Assembly (NCBI RefSeq): GCF_005405265.1
Contig: NZ_BJDS01000013.1
Coordinates: forward strand, 19,382 to 83,381
Direction: 5' to 3'
DNA length: 64,000 nucleotides
Source of the DNA: Enterococcus songbeiensis
Lineage (GTDB): Bacteria > Bacillota > Bacilli > Lactobacillales > Enterococcaceae
Shown here: positions 8,795-17,076 of the stretch, one piece after another
Position numbering within the stretch: the stretch's first letter is position 1
Layout: each line of letters opens with the position of its first letter
Position numbers and translations under genes: made by a program
The notes under the pieces: model-generated
Seen by the model: only the letters and a program-made list of their open reading frames with translations
The model's database searches: none
Told to the model about the DNA's origin: nothing

Positions 8795-8922
8795 TTTTCT
8801 TCATTCCTCTTTTCTGATTCCAGTATACCAGATTCTGCAGAATTTCTCGTTTTTCAACTGGAGGTTCTGACTTCCATCGCTTTCCACAGACTTTGTTTTT
8901 TTCTTATAATTTTTTTCATTCG

Positions 8923-8951
8923 TTGACTTGCCTTCTGCCTTCCAGTACAGT
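8923..8951 (+). promoter_or_regulatory. Promoter of the VanZ-like gene
   Basis: TTGACT (8923-8928) and TACAGT (8946-8951) separated by 17 bases, 36 bases before the VanZ-like ATG. Confidence 0.7.
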
Positions 8952-8986
8952 CGTATACAACCCTTGGAATGATTGGAGGTTTTCTT

Positions 8987-9514
8987 ATGAAAACAACTAC
9001 CTGGAGCAAAATTTTCGTCGTAGGTTATCTTCTTGTTTTGATTTGGATTTTATTATTTAAATTCTCTCTTTCTTTTGAAAGTCTTCTTCAGGAATCGGAT
9101 ATCCTGAAACGCAACATCAACTTGATTCCTTTTGGTCAGTCAACGATTATCAATGGACAAGTAGATTTTAAAGAAGCCATCTATAACGGAGTGATTTTTC
9201 TTCCCTTTGGCGTTTTTTTGGGAATTGCGTTCAAAAAACATTTTTTTGCCAACAGCCTTTTTCTCTTGCTGTTCAGCGTGAGCATCGAGGGCTTGCAGTA
9301 CTTGCTGGCCTTGGGGGCAACTGATATTACCGATGTAATTATGAATACCGGTGGCGGGATTGCAGGTCTGTTGCTGTACCAGCTACTCCACAAAATTTTT
9401 CCTGAGAAAAAATTGGATACATTACTGTTGTCACTAGGAACGATTATGCTGCTGCTTTCCCTTTCCTTCATCCTGTTTATGCTTCTCAGCGGAAGAGTTC
9501 GTTATTCGGTGTAG
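8987..9514 (+). CDS. VanZ-like family membrane protein
   Basis: About 175 residues with four to five hydrophobic segments. The first is followed by the family motif RNINLIPFGQ, later NGVIFLPFGVFLG, and TDITDVIMNTGGGIAG near the C-terminus, all typical of VanZ-like proteins. VanZ gives low-level teicoplanin resistance in Tn1546, but chromosomal VanZ-like proteins have no proven common role. There are no other van genes in this window. ATG 8987 has GGAGG seven bases upstream. A hairpin terminator follows. Confidence 0.87.
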   Translation: MKTTTWSKIFVVGYLLVLIWILLFKFSLSFESLLQESDILKRNINLIPFGQSTIINGQVDFKEAIYNGVIFLPFGVFLGIAFKKHFFANSLFLLLFSVSIEGLQYLLALGATDITDVIMNTGGGIAGLLLYQLLHKIFPEKKLDTLLLSLGTIMLLLSLSFILFMLLSGRVRYSV

Positions 9515-9544
9515 CACTAAAAATGAACAGATGGAATAAAAATG

Positions 9545-9571
9545 AGACCTCCAGCTTGTTGGAGGTCTTTT
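9545..9571 (+). terminator. Terminator after the VanZ-like gene
   Basis: AGACCTCCA (9545-9553) pairs with TGGAGGTCT (9560-9568), followed by a T run. Confidence 0.85.
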
Positions 9572-9598
9572 CTTCAATGACCTTGCTAGGCATATAAT

Positions 9599-9627
9599 TT
9601 CAAGTAAGGGCGGTTTTCTCGTATAAT
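9599..9627 (+). promoter_or_regulatory. Promoter of ohr
   Basis: A consensus -10 TATAAT (9622-9627) with TTCAAG (9599-9604) at 17 bases. The leader is short. No obvious OhrR operator palindrome was recognised. Confidence 0.6.
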
Positions 9628-9660
9628 AATTCTGTAATCAAATAAGAGAGGATGATTTAA

Positions 9661-10071
9661 ATGGTTAAAAAATTATCAGTAGCAACAGTGGTCAATGAAG
9701 GCGGACGTGAAGGCGAAAGCAAATCCGTTACAGGTTACCTGAACGTCAAAACAACAATGACTAAAAAAGAAGGATACACCAATCCTGAAGAATTGTTCGC
9801 TGCTGGCTTCTCTGCTTGCTTCAACGGCGCTATGTCCTTCCCATTGGAACGTGACGGCTTAGGCGACAAATCCCGCAGTGTTCGGGCAGAAGTAAGCTTG
9901 CTTGGTGACATGAGCGATACAACCAGCCTGCATATCGCAGTAAATATTATTGGACATATCGATGGCCTTTCAAAAGAAGACATCGAAAAATATATGGAAG
10001 AAACATCTCACATCTGCCCCTATTCAAAAGCAGTTGATGGCAATATCGATGTCACTTACCAAGCAGAATAA
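9661..10071 (+). CDS. ohr: Organic hydroperoxide resistance protein (Ohr/OsmC family)
   Basis: A 136-residue thiol peroxidase that reduces organic hydroperoxides. Both reactive cysteines are present: GFSACFNGA near residue 53 and SHICPYSKAV near residue 119, the latter in the family form CPYSKA. Length matches Ohr (about 140). RBS GAGAGGATG lies before ATG 9661. Monocistronic, with its own promoter and terminator. No MarR-type ohrR gene lies next to it. Confidence 0.95.
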   Translation: MVKKLSVATVVNEGGREGESKSVTGYLNVKTTMTKKEGYTNPEELFAAGFSACFNGAMSFPLERDGLGDKSRSVRAEVSLLGDMSDTTSLHIAVNIIGHIDGLSKEDIEKYMEETSHICPYSKAVDGNIDVTYQAE

Positions 10072-10089
10072 TCACCAGATACAACGCGA

Positions 10090-10114
10090 AAAAGCAGCTC
10101 GTGCTGCTTTTTTT
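10090..10114 (+). terminator. Terminator after ohr
   Basis: AAAGCAGC (10091-10098) pairs with GCTGCTTT (10103-10110), and the T run continues to 10114. Confidence 0.85.
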
Positions 10115-10172
10115 GTATTTATATGGAAAATTTTTTCGACTAGTTTAAAAAATCAGAAAGTCAAACCCTCGT

Positions 10173-10427
10173 CTACTTCATACCAACTTTTCCAGCTTCT
10201 GCCAAATATTGTTCTACTTGCGGTTGGTAGCCATGAGCTTTTAAGAAATCTATGATCTCTTGCAGTTCATTTGCTGCAAATGCCGTTTTTTGACAATACA
10301 CAACATTTCGAAAAGGGAACCCCTTTTTTCGTGTTTGATAGACATAACAAAGTTCGCTTGCTACTTCGATAGGAACGACTTTCTCACAGTTCCCCTCCAC
10401 AAGCGCAAAAAGCGTCTGCCAATCCAA
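10173..10427 (-). CDS. Hypothetical protein
   Basis: An 84-residue soluble protein, not recognised. Predicted start is TTG 10427 with AGGAAG eight bases upstream. The C-terminal half (ELQEIIDFLKAHGYQPQ) looks helical. There is no signal peptide or membrane helix. It stands alone on the minus strand between ohr and the AraC-type regulator. Confidence 0.6.
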   Translation of the reverse strand: MDWQTLFALVEGNCEKVVPIEVASELCYVYQTRKKGFPFRNVVYCQKTAFAANELQEIIDFLKAHGYQPQVEQYLAEAGKVGMK

Positions 10428-10583
10428 TTTCTACACTTCCTTTTTCATCAATTAGAGATGATTATAGTCGAAGCAGAGAGAAAAGACCAGCAACTTCTTC
10501 TTAGTTAAGAAATTATTTAGAATCCTCTCTTCCGCTCATCACTCGTGTAAAAAAAGTGGGTTACTTTTTTCGAAATCAGCAGC

Positions 10584-11453
10584 TTACTCCGCCGTTTTTT
10601 TGACCGCCACCCAAATTTCACTGTAGGTATTTTCCCGTGGGTCATCATACCGGGTAAAAGAAATTCCCGGTGCTTCGATCAACTCATAGCCTGAAGACGG
10701 CAACCATTCACTGTAGATTGCGGCCCAGGTTCCTTGCAAGGTTTCTGGAAAAGGTCCTTGATTTGGAAAAATAGCCCATGTCAATGAGGGAACAGCCAAC
10801 TGTTCCAAATCTTCATAAGGATTTTCTTTCGAAGTAGCAAAGCCGATAAATTGTGTTAACTCGCCTTTTTCCTGCAACCAGCCTTCGTCAAAATCATAGG
10901 ATACTTGCAGGACCTGTTGTGGATACAAATCTCCTAAGCTGTGCATCTCTTCCCGTTGTTGGGGCGTGATACTTTGTGCCAACTCAGCAATTGCCGGATT
11001 TTCTCCTTCAAATTGGATAGGCACGCGTTTACTGACCCCAACCAAATGAAAAGCGTCTTTTTGTTCAATTTTAAATTCCATTGATGTTCCTCCTTTTATT
11101 GTGAGAGCAAAGGTAAATTTAGGAAATGATTTTTGAATCGCATTTTTCGCTACAGCAGACGGTGAAAACCCGCTCCATTCTTTAAAGGCGCGGGAAAAAC
11201 CTTCCACCGATTGGTACCCGAACGTAAAAGCAACCTCTGTCACGGAACTTCCAGTCACCAACGCTTGATTCGCCAGTGATAGACGTCGATTTTTGATGTA
11301 CTCATTTAGCGGCATGCCAGCCAGATAAGCAAACATACGGCGAAACTGATAGGCAGAAACAGCGGCTCGTTTCGCAATTTCTTCATCATTGATCGTATCT
11401 GTCAACTGTTCATCAATATAATTCATGACCTGATTAAATGCATGGATCATCAT
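10584..11453 (-). CDS. AraC family transcriptional regulator with GyrI-like effector domain
   Basis: 289 residues. Residues 1-105 form the two helix-turn-helix AraC DNA-binding domain, seen in EEIAKRAAVSAYQFRRMF and EVAFTFGYQSVEGFSRAF. Residues about 125-289 form a GyrI-like (Rob/SoxS-effector, BmrR-type) small-molecule-binding domain, ending in SEIWVAVKK. This order, HTH first and ligand domain second, is that of Rob-like drug-responsive activators. No efflux pump lies beside it, so the target is unknown. Confidence 0.9.
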   Translation of the reverse strand: MMIHAFNQVMNYIDEQLTDTINDEEIAKRAAVSAYQFRRMFAYLAGMPLNEYIKNRRLSLANQALVTGSSVTEVAFTFGYQSVEGFSRAFKEWSGFSPSAVAKNAIQKSFPKFTFALTIKGGTSMEFKIEQKDAFHLVGVSKRVPIQFEGENPAIAELAQSITPQQREEMHSLGDLYPQQVLQVSYDFDEGWLQEKGELTQFIGFATSKENPYEDLEQLAVPSLTWAIFPNQGPFPETLQGTWAAIYSEWLPSSGYELIEAPGISFTRYDDPRENTYSEIWVAVKKTAE

Positions 11454-11483
11454 TTCTCACCTCTCGTCCCTTACTTTACGCAA

Positions 11484-11522
11484 AAAAAGGCATTCGGACT
11501 TGATAATCGGCAGTCGCCTTTC
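11484..11522 (-). terminator. Probable terminator of the FGGY kinase gene
   Basis: On the minus strand an interrupted stem with outer arms AAAGGC and GCCTTT is followed by a run of Ts, a few bases after the kinase stop. Confidence 0.5.
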
Positions 11523-11528
11523 ATCAAT

Positions 11529-12899
11529 TCACTCAAAATATGTGGGATAAATCTGCTCGTACTGCTGTTTTGCTGCCTCATCACCACTGATTTTTTTCAT
11601 TTTAGCAGGTTTGACTTCTTCTGGGTAGAGCAAATAATACAGCCCAAAAATCGGCTCGTTTGCATCGGCTAGCCAGCAATCTGCCGCTAAAATTTCCGCG
11701 GTGAGCTGTTGTAAAATCTCCGTCTTGAAAAATCCGCCGCTGATGGAAAGCTTTGTTCCGATACCGACTGTTTTGGCTAGAAGTTTGAGATTCATCAGTG
11801 TTCCCTCAATGATTCCCCGTAAAATATCCGCTTTCGTGTGATGAATGGACAGATATTTCAATTCTGCAGTTTGGTCGTTCCGCCAATAAGGCGCTCGTTC
11901 GCCATTAATATAGGGATGGAATCGTATCCCATTTCCACCAATCGGCGATTCTTGGATCATCGTCAATTGTTCCAGAAGTTTTTCATCAGCAAACAATTGA
12001 TTTTTTGCCCACTCCAGCACACACCCACCGTTATTTGAAGGCGCGCCGACCACATAAAATTCCTCATTTAGGTAATAACAAAAATTTTGCTTTTCACTAT
12101 CAACGTAAGGTGTTTGCGTGATTCTTCGGATTGCGGCGCTGGTACCGATCGTCAAACTGTCGGGAATCCCAGTAGTCAAATAACTGGCATACGCAGCGAG
12201 ACAACCATCACTGGCGCCGGCAAGCACCTTGATGTTTTTTGGCAGCGCTAATTCTTTGGCAAGAGAGCTCAAAATCGGAAACGTCTCTGTGGGTTCAACG
12301 ACTTTTGCTAATTGCTTCTCAGTGATTCCCAAATAATGGAGAATTTCTTGGTCCCAGACCAACTCTTGGCTGTGAAAAAGTCCCGTTGCCGATGCGGTCG
12401 AACGATCGATCAAAAATTCTCCGACAAATTGTTGCAGCACTAATTCCTTTAAACCGTAATAAACTGTTTCAGGTGGATACTCTCCTGTTTCTTGAAAATG
12501 CAAAATTTTCGCAAATGGTGACATTGCATGAATCGGCGTTCCAGTCTTTTGATAAAAACGTTTGGCTTCCGGTGTTTCTCGAAAGGCTTCAATCGTTTCC
12601 TCCCCCTGATTGTCTGACCAGATAAATATGCGATCATAGGTCTCTTCAACGACAGGCAAGCAACTGTGCATAGCTGTGCTAAAGCCGATATACTGCAATT
12701 CTTTTCGTAATGAGTGAGGAATTACCCGAACCCCGTCAGCAATACCTGCCAGAATTTCTTCTGCCTTTTGATATTTTTGCTTGTCTTCATAATAAGTTGT
12801 TACAGGTACACTGGTTTTAAACAGCAGTTTTCCCTGTTCAATCACACCAAATTTGATGGCGGTCGTCCCAACGTCGATCCCCAAAAATAAATTTTTCAT
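11529..12899 (-). CDS. FGGY family carbohydrate kinase
   Basis: About 456 residues, a little shorter than most FGGY kinases (about 490-510). N-terminal phosphate-binding LGIDVGTTAIKFGV, a central SLTIGTSAAIRR and a C-terminal ISGGFFKTEIL give the two actin-like halves. Gluconokinase- or xylulokinase-like specificity is possible but not decidable. ATG 12899 is chosen because the upstream in-frame ATG lacks an SD. It follows a GH1 6-phospho-beta-glucosidase on the same strand but is separated by a hairpin terminator, so it is probably reached by readthrough. Confidence 0.85.
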   Translation of the reverse strand: MKNLFLGIDVGTTAIKFGVIEQGKLLFKTSVPVTTYYEDKQKYQKAEEILAGIADGVRVIPHSLRKELQYIGFSTAMHSCLPVVEETYDRIFIWSDNQGEETIEAFRETPEAKRFYQKTGTPIHAMSPFAKILHFQETGEYPPETVYYGLKELVLQQFVGEFLIDRSTASATGLFHSQELVWDQEILHYLGITEKQLAKVVEPTETFPILSSLAKELALPKNIKVLAGASDGCLAAYASYLTTGIPDSLTIGTSAAIRRITQTPYVDSEKQNFCYYLNEEFYVVGAPSNNGGCVLEWAKNQLFADEKLLEQLTMIQESPIGGNGIRFHPYINGERAPYWRNDQTAELKYLSIHHTKADILRGIIEGTLMNLKLLAKTVGIGTKLSISGGFFKTEILQQLTAEILAADCWLADANEPIFGLYYLLYPEEVKPAKMKKISGDEAAKQQYEQIYPTYFE

Positions 12900-12930
12900 C
12901 TTCTCGCATCCTTTTCTCGCAACATTCACC

Positions 12931-12973
12931 TAAAAAAGGGCAGGGCACCGATCATCGATCCAGCCCCGCCCTT
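12931..12973 (-). terminator. Intercistronic terminator between GH1 and FGGY kinase
   Basis: GC-rich stem: AAGGGC-x-GGGC on one side (12936-12946) pairs with the complement at 12963-12973. On the minus strand six Ts follow. No new promoter is visible before the kinase, so it should lower rather than abolish kinase expression. Confidence 0.65.
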
Positions 12974-12978
12974 CATGA

Positions 12979-14397
12979 CTATCTATTGAATTGTTCGTCT
13001 GGCGTTTCCAATACCCGTTCATCTATCAGAGAACGATACCAGTAAGCCGATTTTTTCAATGAACGTGTCCGTTCTTCATTTAATTCGATTCGTACCAAGC
13101 CATAGCGATTCTTGAAGGCATTCATCGGTGAAACACAATCAGTAAAGGCCCAAAGCATGTAGCCTTCACAATTGGCACCCTCAGCAACTGCTTGGAGCAA
13201 GTAACGTAAGTGTTGACCAATGAAATCAACCCGATAGCTGTCATTAACGACACCTTGATCATCTTGATAGGCTTCTTCATTTTCACGTCCCATGCCGTTT
13301 TCAGTAACCAGCCAAGGAATATTGCCATAATTATTTTTCAGGTACATTGCCATATCGTACATGATTTTTGGATAAATTTCCCAACCGCGGGAATTGTTCA
13401 TTTGTTTTCCTGGCAAATCAAAGACTTCGTAAAACATTTCCGGATGAAACGGTGTTTGTTCGTTCCATTGGTATCGGGGAGCCTTAACCCGTTTTGGATA
13501 ATATTGGTTCACTCCTAAAAAATCTACCGTATTGGCTTTGATGATGGCTAATTCTTCTGGTGTAGCATCAAAAGAAATATCGTATTGTTCGCAAAGCGCC
13601 AATAATTCTTGTGGATATTCCCCTTTTACCATCGGATCAAAATACACACGGTTAAAGAATAAATCATACATTGCAGCTGCTTTTAAATCTTCTGCTGAAT
13701 TTGAACGAGGATAAACCATTTCCGGATTCAAGACACAACCGATTCGACCGCCATAATTTCCTTCATGGTAGGCAGCAATCGCTTTGGCTGTTGCTAAAAC
13801 TTTATGATAGTTCCAAAGCATCCATTTTTTCGTGTTTTGCTCATGAGGCCAGCGAACGGCATCCAAATAGCAACGTGTTTGCACAACGATTGGTTCATTG
13901 AAAGTAAACCAGTGTTTTACCCGGTCACCATAACGTTCAAACGCGATTTTTGCGTATTCTGTATATAATTCAACCACTTTTTTGGAAGACCAGCCGTCGT
14001 ATTTTTCCATCAGATAGGTCGGCACTTCATAATGCTCTAAGCAAAGCATCGGTTCTACTCCCGCTTCAATCAACGCATCCACCACATCACTGATATGTTG
14101 CGCATAGTCTTCGTCCACTACTAAATTGTCATAATCGGTGAAAAAACGCGACCAGTTGATGGATGTCCGATAATGAGTCAAATGGATTTCTTTCATTAAA
14201 TCGACATCTTCTTGGTACTGTTCCATAAAATTCGTGGCAACTGCTGGACCATATCCATTATGCCAAACGAAGGATTCTTCTTTGTACCAACTATCTAAAA
14301 AGGAATCTTGTCCTTCTTTTTTTCCTTTCCAGCCTTCTGTTTGCCATGCTGACGATGCAGCACCGATAATAAAATCTTTAGGAATTTGGGTTTTCAT
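12979..14397 (-). CDS. 6-phospho-beta-glucosidase, GH1 (locus 1)
   Basis: About 472 residues. Hydrolyses phosphorylated beta-glucosides brought in by the PTS. The GH1 acid/base Glu is in FTFNEP near residue 175, and the nucleophile Glu is in VTENGMG near residue 370. N-terminal FIIGAASSAWQTEG is the family start. ATG 14397 has GGAG about nine bases before it; an in-frame ATG eight codons upstream lacks an SD. It lies 56 bases after the PTS IIC gene and should be co-transcribed with it. It is a paralogue of the GH1 at 20856-22274. Confidence 0.93.
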   Translation of the reverse strand: MKTQIPKDFIIGAASSAWQTEGWKGKKEGQDSFLDSWYKEESFVWHNGYGPAVATNFMEQYQEDVDLMKEIHLTHYRTSINWSRFFTDYDNLVVDEDYAQHISDVVDALIEAGVEPMLCLEHYEVPTYLMEKYDGWSSKKVVELYTEYAKIAFERYGDRVKHWFTFNEPIVVQTRCYLDAVRWPHEQNTKKWMLWNYHKVLATAKAIAAYHEGNYGGRIGCVLNPEMVYPRSNSAEDLKAAAMYDLFFNRVYFDPMVKGEYPQELLALCEQYDISFDATPEELAIIKANTVDFLGVNQYYPKRVKAPRYQWNEQTPFHPEMFYEVFDLPGKQMNNSRGWEIYPKIMYDMAMYLKNNYGNIPWLVTENGMGRENEEAYQDDQGVVNDSYRVDFIGQHLRYLLQAVAEGANCEGYMLWAFTDCVSPMNAFKNRYGLVRIELNEERTRSLKKSAYWYRSLIDERVLETPDEQFNR

Positions 14398-14453
14398 TAT
14401 TTTCTCCTTTTCATAAATCAACTTTTCTTAAACAAAGGGTTCTTGTCGTTTTA

Positions 14454-15761
14454 TTAAGCCACTTCATTGCGGGTCCGGTTCATTACTTTTACAAATGGCA
14501 AGTAGATCAAAATGGAGACCGCGATACAAACGATTTGAGTGATAACTGCGCCGATGTCTCCGGCTGTTGCTAAATACGCATTAACGATTGGTGGCATTGG
14601 CCATGGAACCATCACAACTGCTTTTGCCGCAAACCCAAGAGTGGTTGCAACATAGCCGATTGTACCGGTAACCAACGGTGTCAAGATAAAAGGAATCGCA
14701 AGAATTGGGTTCAACATGATTGGCATACCGAAAATCACTGGTTCATTAATATTAAAGATTCCGGGTGCTAAAGATAATTTTGTGATTTGGCGCATATCTT
14801 CTCGTTTGCCCACCAATAAAATGGCAATCAACAAACCAATTGTAACACCAGATCCACCCATACTCATATACATATCCCAAAACGGCATTGTAATAATGTT
14901 AGGAATTTCTTTTCCAGCTTCAAACGCTTCTGTATTAACCGCAATTGCAGCCAACAACAAAGGTTCGCGAATTGGTTTGATCATTTGATTTCCGTGAATC
15001 CCGATAACCCAGAAAACTTGGGAAATAAACATCAACAATAGAATACCTGGTAAGCCTTGAACAACACCTTCCAGTGGACGTTGCACAACGTTGTAAATAA
15101 TATCATAAGCATACAAGCCAGTGATTGCTTTGATAGCAAATCCGGCTGTTGCAATAATGGTAACGGTTAAAATAGTTGGAAACAAAGCAGAAAAACTAGA
15201 TGCTACGTTGGTTGGTACCGTATCCGGCATTTTTAACTGCAATTTTTCTTGGCGACCTAACCAGCAGTACAGTTCAATAGAAATAATGGCAACAAACATT
15301 CCTAGGAATAATCCTTTTGTATCCGTGTATTGTTTTGCCAAAACATTTTCTGCAATAACTGCTTTGTCATCACTTAAAAATTCAAAGACCGTTGGATTCA
15401 CCGACAGATAAGACATGACTGCGATGATTCCTGGAAAAATTCCTTTGACATTGTTTAACTTGGCTAATTCGATCCCAATCAAAAATACTGCGTAGATCGT
15501 CAAAAAGCTTAAGGTGACATAACTGATGGCTGAAGAAATCGGTTTCAATTCCGCTAAGAAACCTAATCCGTTGATCTGTGCCAATCCATTTTCATTGTCA
15601 AAAACCATCGCTGAAAACAACGTACCAAACGCCCCAGTGATGATTACTGGAATCAAGGCTGCAAAAGCATTCTTGATGACTTTGATATAGCGTAGGTTAT
15701 TGATTTTCATTGCGACACTACCTAAAACATTTGCTAATTTATCCATGAAACTTGTTCCCAT
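14454..15761 (-). CDS. PTS cellobiose-class IIC permease (locus 1)
   Basis: 435 residues with about ten hydrophobic segments, of the lactose/cellobiose/chitobiose (Lac) IIC family. The N-terminus FMDKLANVLGSVAMKINN and the central NINEPVIFGMPIMLNP, the sugar-binding NEPVIFG motif of the family, are clear. It has no fused IIB and no IIA or IIB gene nearby, so it probably borrows the soluble components of locus 2 (20195-20841) or another set. SD AAAGGAGG lies before ATG 15761. Expression is predicted to be controlled by the GntR operators upstream and by CcpA. Confidence 0.93.
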   Translation of the reverse strand: MGTSFMDKLANVLGSVAMKINNLRYIKVIKNAFAALIPVIITGAFGTLFSAMVFDNENGLAQINGLGFLAELKPISSAISYVTLSFLTIYAVFLIGIELAKLNNVKGIFPGIIAVMSYLSVNPTVFEFLSDDKAVIAENVLAKQYTDTKGLFLGMFVAIISIELYCWLGRQEKLQLKMPDTVPTNVASSFSALFPTILTVTIIATAGFAIKAITGLYAYDIIYNVVQRPLEGVVQGLPGILLLMFISQVFWVIGIHGNQMIKPIREPLLLAAIAVNTEAFEAGKEIPNIITMPFWDMYMSMGGSGVTIGLLIAILLVGKREDMRQITKLSLAPGIFNINEPVIFGMPIMLNPILAIPFILTPLVTGTIGYVATTLGFAAKAVVMVPWPMPPIVNAYLATAGDIGAVITQIVCIAVSILIYLPFVKVMNRTRNEVA

Positions 15762-15828
15762 TTACTTTTCCTCCTTTTGACCTAAACAACATCCATTTTC
15801 CGAAAAGTTCTCCTAGTTGAGAATTTTT

Positions 15829-15842
15829 CTACAGCGCTTACA
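15829..15842 (-). promoter_or_regulatory. cre-like site, locus 1 leader
   Basis: The minus strand reads TGTAAGCGCTGTAG. The first ten bases match the CcpA cre consensus TGWAARCGYTWWCA exactly, and 11 of 14 match overall. It lies about 105 bases after the predicted transcription start, a roadblock position. Confidence 0.5.
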
Positions 15843-15931
15843 ACTTGTTTTGCAAAAAAAAGAATGAAATAAGTGCAAGAGGACTGCGTTGTCACCAACA
15901 AGCGAATCTTCACGAGATTTCTTTTTACAAA

Positions 15932-15982
15932 GACAAGTCATCTGATGTATTCATTCTAAAATACATCAGATGACTTGTCAAT
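15932..15982 (-). promoter_or_regulatory. Promoter with 19-bp inverted-repeat operator, locus 1 PTS operon
   Basis: A perfect 19-bp inverted repeat: GACAAGTCATCTGATGTAT (15932-15950) and its complement at 15961-15979, 10 bases apart. On the minus strand -35 TTGACA (15977-15982) and -10 TAGAAT (15953-15958) are spaced by 17 bases. One arm lies in -35 and spacer, the other just after -10. The core CATCTGATG recurs next to the gntR start, so this is the likely operator of the FCD-type GntR regulator. Confidence 0.8.
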
Positions 15983-16001
15983 ATTTTTGTTGTAATCGGT
16001 C

Positions 16002-16691
16002 TCATTTTTTTTGATGGACGATGGCTTTCAGTTCTTTACGGTTATTCGCCATGTGGATAGTCATGGCATCCAGCGCTGCAATCTCATCGCGATTTTCAAT
16101 TGCTTCGGTGATATCCTTGTGCATGTCGATCGTTTCGATCTTCAAATGCTTGATATTGTAATTTTTATTGAACAGCCCAATGGATTCATTAATGATTGGA
16201 ATAATATGAAACAGTGCTACGTTGCCGCTTGCCGCCGCAATCGTCGTGTGAAAATCAATGTCCAGTGTGACGTGACGAGAATCATTTTTATAAAAAGAAT
16301 CCTCAATTTCCACCCGCAGACGATTCAGTTTATCGATTTGTTCCTGTGTTGCGTATTTAGCTGCCAACGCTGCCATTTTCGGCTCCAGCAAATACCGCAA
16401 TTCAAACAAATCCTGAATCATTTTGTCTTGGTCCTTCACCAGCGAAAAACCTAGCGGATCATTGGCGATTCCCCGTTTATCACTGATAAATGTTCCTGCT
16501 CCTTGGCGAACTTCCAGCACATTACGAGAAGTTAGCGCTCGTACTGCTTCCCGCAAGGTACTGCGGCCAACGTCCAGCTGTTGGGACAATTCGTACTCAT
16601 TCGGTAGCTTCATGCCAATTTCCAACTCATTTTTCGTGATGTAGTCTAAAATTTTATCGGTGGTCCGTTCCACCAATGTCTGATTTTCCAT
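16002..16691 (-). CDS. GntR family regulator, FadR/FCD subfamily (locus 1)
   Basis: About 229 residues. The winged HTH is at residues 5-75 (LSQQLDVGRSTLREAVRAL, then VRQGAGTFIS) and an all-helical FCD ligand domain follows, with Asp and His residues of the usual metal/ligand pocket (DIDFHTTIA). Such regulators are usually repressors released by a sugar acid or a sugar derivative. ATG 16691 has AAGGAG seven bases upstream. Its own leader carries one copy of the CATCTGATG operator and a near copy lies upstream of its -35, so autoregulation is likely. Confidence 0.9.
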   Translation of the reverse strand: MENQTLVERTTDKILDYITKNELEIGMKLPNEYELSQQLDVGRSTLREAVRALTSRNVLEVRQGAGTFISDKRGIANDPLGFSLVKDQDKMIQDLFELRYLLEPKMAALAAKYATQEQIDKLNRLRVEIEDSFYKNDSRHVTLDIDFHTTIAAASGNVALFHIIPIINESIGLFNKNYNIKHLKIETIDMHKDITEAIENRDEIAALDAMTIHMANNRKELKAIVHQKK

Positions 16692-16712
16692 GATACTACT
16701 CCTTTCATTAAT

Positions 16713-16774
16713 CATCTGATGTATTTAACTATAATCGGTCCATGTACAAAACACAATCAGCAGATGACTTTAGA
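16713..16774 (-). promoter_or_regulatory. gntR (FCD) promoter with operator copies
   Basis: CATCTGATG lies at 16713-16721, between the probable -10 TATAGT and the SD. On the minus strand AAGTCATCTGCTG (16762-16774) differs from the PTS operator half-site by one base and lies upstream of the weak -35 TTGTGT. The -35 and -10 spacing is 17 bases. Confidence 0.55.
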
Positions 16775-17017
16775 AAATAAGACAACCAACAATGGCCGCT
16801 TTATTTCTACAAAAATTTCTTTACGACACTTGCCAATAATTGGAAATCTTGTTTCATTGAAGCATCTCTTTATACACCAAGCAGTCCTCTTCCTTCAACT
16901 CTTCTTTCATAATACAAAAGAAAATTTGCAATTTCCAATGTTTCTCGCAATGTCTTCTGAAAAAATGCAGATATTTTTTCTTTAGAAAAAAACAAACCGT
17001 TAAACGAATAATTTTTA
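16775..17017. other. Intergenic region without recognised feature
   Basis: AT-rich DNA between the divergent gntR and DUF2975 genes. Only very short open frames are seen. I recognised no RNA motif, repeat or terminator here. Confidence 0.5.
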
Positions 17018-17046
17018 TTGATATTCGATAAATATCATGCTACACT
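17018..17046 (+). promoter_or_regulatory. Promoter with operator-like palindrome for the DUF2975-HTH pair
   Basis: -35 TTGATA (17018-17023) and -10 TACACT (17041-17046) at 17 bases. A 7-bp perfect inverted repeat TGATATT-CGATA-AATATCA (17019-17037) fills the spacer, a fitting site for the HTH protein encoded in the same operon. Confidence 0.7.
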
Positions 17047-17076
17047 TTTTTTATTCTTTAAGAAAGTGAGTAGTAA

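Noticed and set aside
8987..9514. Vancomycin-resistance gene vanZ
   Set aside because: No other van genes are present, and chromosomal VanZ-like proteins are common without glycopeptide resistance.
15762..15830. Attenuator hairpin in the leader of the locus 1 IIC gene
   Set aside because: Only a 5-bp stem with a weak T run; too little to support.
15932..15979. 19-bp inverted repeat as a transcription terminator of gntR
   Set aside because: No T run follows either arm directly, and the arms coincide with a consensus promoter and with operator cores repeated at gntR; an operator explains it better.
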